In this document: positions 55,940 to 64,000 of the stretch, in pieces
Numbering within the stretch: the first letter of the stretch is position 1
Layout: every line of letters begins with the position of its first letter
From: Ceratothoa steindachneri
Taxonomy: Eukaryota; Arthropoda; Malacostraca; Isopoda; Cymothoidae
Assembly: GCA_963969495.1 (NCBI GenBank)
Contig: OZ018318.1
Location: 178,678,246 to 178,742,245 of the forward strand
Length of the DNA stretch: 64,000 bases
Direction of reading: 5' to 3'
Notes under the pieces: generated by a model
What the model was told of the DNA's origin: nothing
Database searches by the model: none
The model's input: only the letters and a program-made list of their open reading frames with translations
Position numbers and translations under genes: made by a program

Positions 55940-57717
55940 ATCTAAAATATGGGCTGACACCAGCTTATAAGCGCTTACCGCACCGTTTGCGTTCAGGTTG
56001 AGTTTCTTTAGGATTGGTCGAAGAGCATCGTGTTGGAAGTCATTTGCGACTATTTCAGATGAGAGTGATGTGTTAAAATGGGTTTCCGAGGCAAGGTTTC
56101 AAACAGAACTTTAAATAGTTTGAAGATCCGATTCCAATGAGAGATGGTGTAAGGCAGTAGCTATACCTCCCCCTGTCCCGTGTGTCTAGCAATTTAGATT
56201 AAAGAACACCCTCACGGAGACACAGCAGCTGTTTGTAACTGTACTTCCCTCATAAACAATTACTGATACTCTCGTTGGCACTTACTTACACACACCTTAC
56301 TCACCAAAAAAGCGTTTGATACCTTATAATTATAGCCGACTTTAGTAAATGGGGGTATGTGTTTCTTCAAGGGTGGGGACTCTGACCTTCTTTCAGAACA
56401 GCGAGAAAGATTGACAAGACTCGATAGTAACTTTCGATGGTAACTCATTTTTTGCAAAAATATGGCGAGGGGCGGGGGACTAGTAGGCGGATGGAAATTT
56501 CTACTTATAGAAGATTTAGAGAGTGGGACTCTGCTCATCCAAGGAATTTTCCGGGACGTGTAACTAAAAAAAAAGTGAAATGGTCCGACCATCTTCTCAG
56601 CATCTGGGTAATTGCTACTTTCACTGAACGAGCCTCTTGAACTTGACTTTTTTTTTAACTAGATACCTTTTTTTAAACTGAATTGTCTCTATTTATAAAT
56701 TTATCTTTTAATATTGTTGTTTTTTTTGTTTATAAATTCAATATAAAATTTCAGGCTAAAAAGACACTCATTACCATTATTTTCTAATTGGTTCTCATCG
56801 TTTTTGTGCTATAGAGAGTACAAAATAGAAAACAACGGTACTGAGAGGAAAACGCCACTTTGAGTTGTTTTCAGTGAAAAAAACAAGAGGAAAAGTCCCT
56901 CCAGTGACCTGCACCGTTTTGTGATAAGATGATAAATGATTATTGCATTGATGGTTTCCAATGGTTCAAATACAAGTGCCTTTTAATGTATAAATGAGGC
57001 TTCAGCCAATAGATGGCGCCACTCAGCGCCAAATTCGATCGCAGATTTTAAATTTCCAGGGTAAATAACCATATGTTCCATGGTCATATGGGTCATTTCA
57101 ATGGCTCTAAATGGGTACAATTGAACTTTACTCCTTTTGAAAAGAAGCGACGCCTTGAATTGAAGAAAAAAACGAAATTATTCTTCTGGTAGTTAAGGAT
57201 TGGCTATTACGCACAAAAACTGGTGGAATCTAATTAGAAGGTCCGGGATTATTTTGAGGAATACCGCTGTTAGACATATTCACTTTTGACAAATGAGTTA
57301 TCAGTGGTCGTCTGCTAGCCATCTATTCTCAATTATGAGGACCCAATAACTATTACAACCAACTAAACTTCACCATCGTCATCTAGTAATCATTAACGAT
57401 AAAATATTTTGTCCCTCAAGATTTTTGCAATACGCCTTTAATATTTGGATTTGTATTGTTTGTTTTAGTTAAGTGTTTTTATTTTTAAAGAAAACACGAA
57501 AAATCTTGCTCGGAGTTAATCAATATTTTTTTAGGAAAATTCGTAAGATTAGCCCAGGTTATGTAGAGGAAAAATCGTCAAAAACTACTTTAACCATCGT
57601 TTTAATACAATGTGCTCTCAATATCGGGATTTTTTATTTCTATATAACGCATTTTATATGTTTTTCATTTTAAATAACCTAACAATCTCACACGGAGGTA
57701 ATCTTAACAATTATAAT
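55940..57717. other. Unassigned intergenic sequence
   Basis: No recognisable gene. ORFs at 56260-56640 on both strands overlap each other and match nothing known. Confidence 0.45.
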
Positions 57718-57913
57718 GTTGAAATGAGAAAAACATTCTAAATTTAACTCAGCTGTAGGGGTCGGATTACGCATAGGTAGGCTTCTGGTACCCAAATAAA
57801 ATACCTCTACAAATGGACGCGAATTGGTTCTATTAAATCCAAGCATGCCCTATTAAATGTATAGATCCAATTTTAATGCTGAAATGAGAAAAACATTCTA
57901 AATCCATTTGAAC
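57718..57913 (+). repeat. Tandem copy of an LTR 5' end
   Basis: 57718-57880 and 57880-58055 are direct copies of about 165 bp (shared gaaatgagaaaaacattcta, tgtaggggt.ggatta.gcat, cctattaaa...atagatccaattt). The tgtagggg start recurs at 57754, 57914 and 59808. Confidence 0.8.
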
Positions 57914-58078
57914 TGTAGGGGTAGGATTAGGCATGGGTAGGCTTCTGGCACCCCAAAATTGCTGGATTCAATAGACCAGAAAGATACATCCACAAATGCA
58001 CGTGAATTGGTCCTATTAAATCCAAGGATGACCTATTAAACGCATAGATCCAATTGTGTATTAAAAATAAAATGGGTT

Positions 58079-58122
<44 letters not shown>

Positions 58123-58692
58123 GAAGAAGCGTGAGAGACAAAAGACGAGCAAAGAAATGGTTGAAACCTGCGTTTTTGATAAAGCTGTGTCTTGAGATAG
58201 AGTAATCAAAGACGGATATTTATTTAGGGAGAGCCCGAGTAAACACAGCTGATGACCATAAGAGATGTCGGAGCGAAAATTGTATCAAAAGACAAATAAA
58301 GGTTCAACAGGTAAGCGTACACACATTGTACACAGACTTCCTAGCCCCGCCCCGAGATTGAAAATAGGATAAGAAACGGAGGTAGGCTGTCCGACGGTAA
58401 CCGTCGCACTTATAAGCCACGCCTTCTGGATTTAGAGTGTAGATATAAATAGAAAGAAAACAGTGAGTTAAAAAAGGAGTTAATCAGAAAGTATCAAAGA
58501 GAGTTATAACGAATACTTCTGCGTTCGCGTTCCCGTTTAAACCTGCTAAATCTTCTCTCGGCCTTAACTCGTACTCGCGTTGAATAATATATGGACTACC
58601 AGTCTCCCGCGTAGTATGCCCCACTTGCACGCCGCTTTTGCATCCTAATATACCGCTTTTCGAATAAAGGATCACACCCAATCCTACCCTCA
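57914..58692 (+). repeat. LTR, first copy
   Basis: 779 bp. The 3' 290 bp (58395-58690) align with 59897-60160. Confidence 0.6.
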
Positions 58693-59504
58693 TTGGTGAC
58701 TCTTCGTTCGACCGAACAGAGAAAGCATAAAATAAAGAATGGACTCGTCGAGCAATCGTAAGACAGGACAAGGTGGAGTGGATTGCGTGAACGCTGTCAG
58801 CGTCAAGCCGCCCATCATCAAGGAAGCATCACTTTCAGGCCGACCCTCAACTAAACTTTTCTACGTATTGGGTCCACCTCCTTCTGAGACCGCCTTCTAG
58901 CGTCTATTACAAGGCCGGATAGATTTAGCATGAAGCCTCACAGATGAGTGTCATGTGAATTCTGTAAAGGCCTGTAATTGGTACGTGTATACGAATAATC
59001 TAAAATGAAAGATATAGCAATGTTCTTGAATAAAAATAACTCCTTGCGTGAATAATATATCTGCACACAATATATTCATATAAATAGTGATGATGTAAAA
59101 TAGAAATGTTATATATCTCTGAAGGTAATATTGTATTGTTTTCGTCCATGTAAGTGATAAGAAATATGCGATGCAAGGCAGAATAAGCGCTGTTGAAACC
59201 CTCACATATCAGCGTCATGGGAACTCTATAAAGCCTTGTAACGTTCCGAAAACAACGACACGCCGTTTGCCAAGAATCCATCGTTCATGTATTACTAATC
59301 TTTTTGTAGGCATTATTGTAGCGACGCATTTATTAAAAGAGGAAGAGGCATAATTATATGCACGCCTCGCTGCCTCTATAACCTTGTTGCGTGTTGTATC
59401 ATGTGTTTTGTAAAATGTTGTATCATAATTGGTATAACGATCTATAAAGGATGGGGCCAAATTGTAAAAGAGATTGTATGTAAATGTATTAAATATTATT
59501 ACAG

Positions 59505-59695
59505 TATTGTTCGGCAGAATATGATATAATGAATTGACCCCTTTGAGCACAGTTGTATGTACTTATGTGAATATTGATGTTCTGTGCGTATGTTAAGATG
59601 CTGCTGGGCTATTATCTGGCAAAATATGGCATAATGAATAGGTCCTTTTTGAGCACAGTTGTATGTACTTATCTAAATGCCGATGCCCTGTGCAT
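59505..59695 (+). repeat. Tandem pair of about 85-bp repeats
   Basis: 59505-59590 and 59612-59695 share ggca.aatat..ataatgaat and ttgagcacagttgtatgtac. A second, separate pair of about 55 bp lies at 58930 and 59195 (cctcaca.at.agtgtcatg-like). Both are inside the LTR element's interior. Confidence 0.75.
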
Positions 59696-59807
59696 TATTA
59701 TTGATACTGCCGATATTAGGAGTGCCAGAAACAATTTCATATGTATATCTGACCTATGTAGTGTTATAAAACCTTATGTTCAACTCTGTGGCTGGCGAGG
59801 TAGTACT

Positions 59808-60160
59808 TGTAGGGGTCGGATTACGCATAGGTAGGCTTTTGGCGCCCCAAATTTGCTGGATTCAATAGGCCCGAAAGATACCTCCACAAATTGACGACGG
59901 TAGCCGTCTCATGTATAAGTCATGCCTTCTGGGTTTAGAGCGCAAATGAAAAATAGAAAGAAAAGAGTCGGTTAAAAAATATAGTTAATCAGAAAGTAGC
60001 AGAGAGAATAATAATGAATCCACCTAGACTTGTTTTTCTCTCTCCCTTAACTCTTACTAGCGTCGAATAATATATAAATTACTAGTCTCTCTCTTAATAC
60101 GTTCCGTCTCTCTCGCCCATTTCAATCATAAGATTCGTTATTAGAATAAAGAGTTTATTT
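59808..60160 (+). repeat. LTR, second copy (internally deleted)
   Basis: Starts tgtaggggtcggattacgca and ends near gttattagaataaagag. No matching ca end or target duplication could be fixed. Confidence 0.55.
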
Positions 60161-61990
60161 TGTTAATCCATCTTTGCCTTGAACCTTTGACAATCGCAGC
60201 CAAGAACACCGTTTAAAACAATTTTTTATCTTTGAAGTCAGATAAAAATAATTCGCCGTAAACCCATCCTTCACCTCAAAACTGGAACTAGTCGTTCCCT
60301 TAATAAGGTGGTGATTTACGGTGATCTCATAAACGTTGTTACGTACCCCTTCTATAAATAGGTTACAACAACCCGATGGTGACCCGTCGTTTGACCACCT
60401 ATAGAACAATTTCAACTTCATTTTTTTTTAAATAATTTAGCTAAAAACAATCAAAATTATATTAATAATTTCCTCCAAATCCTTTCTCTCTCTCCATTGA
60501 CAAAAAAAAATGGAAGAAAATGAGAGTAAAAGGACAGACTAAAGCAAAGTTGGGAAAATTCGCACAGGAAAGTGGGGAACATAGCTTTCCCATACATTCA
60601 TACATTCACCACATCGCCTTAAACTTCCATATGTTCGCAGTGTACCCCAATCATTCCTCACTCTTTTAGTCTCCCAATCACGATCAGATCGTGGAAAAAA
60701 TCGGTGAATGGGACTTCATGTTAGTCACAGTGAATCGCGTCTTGCGTCTGAGAAACTCTACGGCAATGCGTTTTAACATTTGGGTTAAAATCACAATAAT
60801 AAAAAAAATCACGATCCCTTGTGATATTTCAGCACTCTGTACCCAAATTAAAAAGAATATATTACTGGTGATTTTCAAGGATTGATGAGACGTATAATGA
60901 ATAAGAGAAAGAGAAGATACTTGGAAAGGATCAATAGAAAGGATTTAAAAAGGAAGACAGGATAATGGATGGGGTGGCCTGTTATGGTAATCTCGTCTCT
61001 CCTTTTGTGGTCGAGAATTCGGACATCAATGTTAAGTTGAATTGGTGAGAACACGTAGAAAATATCTATGAACATAGAATCCAGTGTGGAAACGGATCCA
61101 TACGAGATACTCTTGCCCACAAATTCATTCTGTCTATCTTTTTCCTGATTAAGAAAGATGAAAGATTGACCAAAACTTTGAAAATATCAGGTGTAATTTT
61201 AGTGTTGATATTAATCAAATATTAATAAATAATAACGCTTAGTGATTAATACACTCAACTTATTCATTTTGTCCTGCAAAGAAACATCAGGTGACATCTG
61301 GAGCTTGTGTGCCCTCCAGACCCCAACACATGCAGTTTGCCCTGCCGACTCTAATGCCTGTAAGATAAACTGCAGCTATATATCATTCCCCTGTTTTCAC
61401 TTTCTCTAACTTCATCGCTTTAAGGAAAAAATGGGGGATGGGAGAGAAATATCTGTGTTGAAGGATGCTATAGCTTAAATTATATAATTATCAAAGGCTT
61501 CGTTTCATTCTATTATGCCTAAACAAATCCTTTGAATCCCAAACAAATTGACACCCGAGAACCTCGAGATAATAGTCTATTCATCAAACCCAACAAAACC
61601 AAAGGCAACATTCATACACACCTACAACATTACTTAATACCTATTACGGTCTGGATTCTCTGTTTAGCTTTCGTACCGCTAGTCCGTGTTTTGTATATTC
61701 TTAAGCGGTCGAGTGCTAATCACACTAAATTACTCTCTTTCTTACATTTCCTACATATGCATACTAATATTTTCCCGTACTGCAGTATATAAACTCCAAA
61801 AACCTAGATCATCAGCCTTGGTTACCTCGTGATCAGCCTAGAGTCGCCATGGACATTTTCCAAACTCCAAAGGCTAAACGTGACCCTAGCCTTTTCTCTT
61901 CATCACTGTATCCCTGACCTTAACTAGACCACCTCCTTTACCCATCACCTCAGCTTTGACCCCTTCATGGCGATTCCAGCTCTCAAAATG
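60161..61990. other. Unassigned intergenic sequence
   Basis: No recognisable gene. An 88-residue minus-strand ORF at 60155-60421 (MKLKLFYRWSNDGSPSG...) has normal-looking composition but no family I recognise and no neighbour that would explain it. Confidence 0.4.
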
Positions 61991-61994
61991 TCGT

Positions 61995-62888
61995 CCTGAT
62001 AAAATCCACAGGCGGTAATTCCATTTCCATTCATCTTCTTAAAGTCACAACTTCCCTCAACGCCCCATCATTTCACACGCTAATCAAGGAATGTTCATGT
62101 CGAATGCTGGACAAAGATTCCACCTAACAATAGAACTTAGTGGCAAAAAGAAGCTTGAGAATGATTTAGAAGATCTGTCTACTTTTGGCGAATCGCCAGC
62201 CTGTTGAAAATCTCCGAATTGTAAGCCCAACATGAATGCTACTACCTACTGGGCGCGGCTTAAGTTCGCATGTGGTCTTCCTGAGAGAATGGTTAAGGGA
62301 ATTAAATCTTATACAGTTATCCTTTACTACCTCCTTCCGATAAAGTGTAATATATGTCAGCGTTTTGACTATGGGACACTTACATTTAAATCTACACAGA
62401 GATGCAACAGATGTAGTGGATTCTATGAAGGTCGAAATTGTACCAATATCCCACACTGCTACTCTTTTGTTGAAGATCACCACTCTTCTTTCAATAGCTT
62501 TCCTTACTTAGAGAAAGCAAGGCTGATCCACCCTAAGGCATTGGATAATGGCCCACTCACGCATATAATCCATACACAGCTTCGTTTCATATACATTACT
62601 ACTCAAAAAGCCAGTACAACCTCTGATACACAAATCCACCCATCTGCAACTTCTTTGCTGGATATCCTCTTTCTCCCAATTGCCGCAGTGCAAACTCAAA
62701 ATCATCTAAAGCCTACTTACGCTGAAGCTGCTGATGCTCCTTTCCATAGTATGCGCAAGACCAAACTTAATAAAACAGTAACTCAGCCCCCTGCTTCTCC
62801 TTTTCCATATGGATACGCCATAAATACAACTCCCCCTAAGAAAACCAGTTCCAAACAATACCATCACTATGAGGAACAAGCTTCTTAA
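61995..62888 (+). pseudogene. LINE ORF1 (gag-like)
   Basis: The open stretch 62232-62888 contains IKCNICQRFDYGTLTF, RCNRCSGFYEGRNC, TNIPHCYSFVEDHHSSFNSF and YLEKARLI. In intact relatives these are three zinc knuckles (C..CQRFGH...C; RC.RC.G.H....C; PHC.NC...H.....C). Here only the second comes close, since its His is Tyr; the first has lost Gly-His and its last Cys, and the third has Tyr-Ser-Phe where a Cys is expected. A Pro/Thr/Ser-rich tail follows. Upstream (61995-62230) a KGI-type RNA-binding region is faintly readable in another frame. The protein would bind element RNA. Confidence 0.75.
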
Positions 62889-63099
62889 AATTCTCCATCA
62901 TATCATCTCTCCCCATTGATCTATAATGTTCCACTGCATCAACTTAAAGCACCTCCCACAAAACAACCACTTATAATCCAGCTCATGGATATCATAAAAG
63001 GATTAATTTCTTTACTACAAGCTGGGTCATCCCTTCAACAGGGGCCTCCTTATCCTCTTTCCAAGTGTCATGCAACTGGTCTCATCATTTTTCGCATAA

Positions 63100-64000
63100 T
63101 GGCAGCATCACAAAGTCCCATCATTTTTTGGAATGCCCACTCTCTATGCCACAAGAATAAATACCTATCTCTACTTCTTTATTTCTCTCCCCCATCTTGG
63201 CTGTGGTATGGCGAGACTTGGCTTACCCCCAATTTTCCCCAGATTTCAAAGGCTACACAATGCTGCACATAAAAAGGTTGACAGGAAAGATGGTCCCTTC
63301 TCCAATCCCTACTTGCATCATCTTATCTCTTTCTCCTCACATCACCAGGTCTCTGCACCAAAGTGGATCCTGCAAGGGCTTCATCCTCTGCACTGGACCT
63401 TTGAATTGGTAGCGGATCCTTTGCACCTCCAGTGGTCTCCTCCCGACAATGCATGGAGGACCATCTACCAATGATCATCTTATCTACTGGCCTCACAAAT
63501 TCGCCCCCCTACACAATGCATCCAAGGTGGCAGTTAAATAAATATAGATGACTGAAATTCCAATCTATACTTGAGCAGCCTCCCAGAAATCTAGCCTTAT
63601 TACAAGAGAAAGACAGTACATTGACAAAATCCCTTCACATATCCTGGAAAAAGGCATTCCTCAGCATTACCAGCCATTTTAACGGCCGTCCTCATTGTCC
63701 ATGGTAGACAGAAGAATGTTCATTAGCTATCAGCCTCATACGATTAGTTTTCGTGAGATGGAGGCGTACGCCTTCTCAAAGAAATAAAATAATTGAATTT
63801 CGGAAACAGAAAGCCCATTGTATAACACTACTCTGCTCAAAGAGATAATACTGACATAAATTCTGCAGTTCTCTTTCCTTTTCAACACCTTCCACGAAAG
63901 ATTGGAGTTCTTCAGAGGTATGATTCCCCCCATCCCTACTCTACTGAAAAATTACCTGGAGAAGGCTATTGCCTCATACTACAGCCATCTATTCAGCATC
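63100..64000 (+). pseudogene. LINE ORF2 endonuclease, partial
   Basis: ORF2 starts near MAASQSPIIFWNAHSLCHKN at 63101, with WNA as the first endonuclease block. YGETWLTPNF follows, where the Glu is catalytic. In other frames DHLPMIILSTG (Asp-His block) is near 63450, then MHPRWQLNKYR, the linker at the end of the domain, and PWWTEECSLAI with WRRTPSQRN and FRKQKAHC at 63700-63830, the usual link to the RT. The frame changes at least four times. The RT is outside the window. Confidence 0.75.

Larger units (their letters stand above)
57914..60160 (+). mobile_element. Degenerate LTR retrotransposon
   Basis: The first LTR is 57914-58692 (TG...CA ends). The second, 59808 to about 60160, shares the tgtagggg start and the 3' 280 bp but lacks about 375 internal bases, including a (TA)n tract at 58084-58119. 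Directly after the first LTR, tTGGTGACTC at 58693-58702 resembles a tRNA-Trp-type primer-binding site (TGGTGACCCCGACG), as used by CsRn1-like gypsy elements. The 1.1-kb interior shows no readable gag or pol, so the superfamily is inferred from the primer site alone. Confidence 0.6.
61995..64000 (+). mobile_element. LINE with ORF1 and endonuclease, running off the window
   Basis: A plus-strand non-LTR element with a zinc-knuckle ORF1 (to 62888) and the start of ORF2 (from about 63100), reaching the linker before the RT at the window edge. The RT and 3' end lie beyond 64000. The 5' limit is unclear. Confidence 0.78.

Noticed and set aside
57000..57040. tagatggcgccactcagcgcc, an apparent regulatory palindrome
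   Set aside because: A gatggcgcca-type motif is common as scattered repeat debris in arthropod DNA; nothing nearby suggests regulation.

Overview
This window is eukaryotic, AT-rich, and almost entirely made of old transposable elements nested in each other. Every recognisable coding stretch belongs to a mobile element or to a multicopy transposon-like family, and nearly all carry stops or frameshifts. I find no convincing host gene, tRNA, rRNA or CRISPR array. The element mix (I-like LINE with RNase H, CR1-like LINEs, Penelope-like elements, BEL/Pao, Ty3/gypsy, hAT, mariner-like) plus many long (TA)n tracts fits an arthropod. My best guess is a crustacean, because the 21-24 kb LINE resembles elements I remember from decapods; that part is recall, not proof.

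Layout. 1-7.7 kb: a hAT-like (DUF659-type) transposase-derived gene split by a nearly full-length minus-strand LINE (365-7234) with a 12-bp target duplication. 8.3-19.0 kb: a plus-strand hAT element with terminal inverted repeats and an 8-bp target duplication, invaded just before its 3' end by a 7.7-kb minus-strand Ty3/gypsy element (11212-18936). That element has 1.14-kb LTRs, a 5-bp duplication, and integrase placed before reverse transcriptase (Gmr1-like order). 19.1-25.2 kb: a mariner scrap, then a minus-strand hAT gene split by a plus-strand LINE whose RT catalytic block is deleted. 26.6-27.9 kb: a complete but dead mariner-like element inside a TA tract. 28-30.8 kb: a CR1-like LINE inside a long GA-rich tract. 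30.9-34.7 kb: a second, older copy of the first LINE, a second mariner-like relic and a 41-bp minisatellite.

35.8-36.2 kb and 52.9-54.3 kb: two broken copies of a multicopy protein family of unknown function; the second is bracketed by ~120-bp direct repeats. 36.8-38.5 and 44.9-46.3 kb: Penelope-like elements with GIY-YIG endonuclease remains and hammerhead-ribozyme-like cores. 40.8-44.7 kb: a 60-bp satellite array split by a plus-strand CR1-like LINE. 48.4-56 kb: two hAT ends and a BEL/Pao relic. 57.7-60.2 kb: a degenerate LTR element. 62-64 kb: a plus-strand LINE running off the window.

The genes do not form operons or a pathway; the relations that matter are insertion orders, read from target duplications and split reading frames. 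The points most worth checking are the integrase-before-RT gypsy element, the ribozyme-like motifs, the repeat-bracketed unknown gene, and the satellite with a higher-order period.
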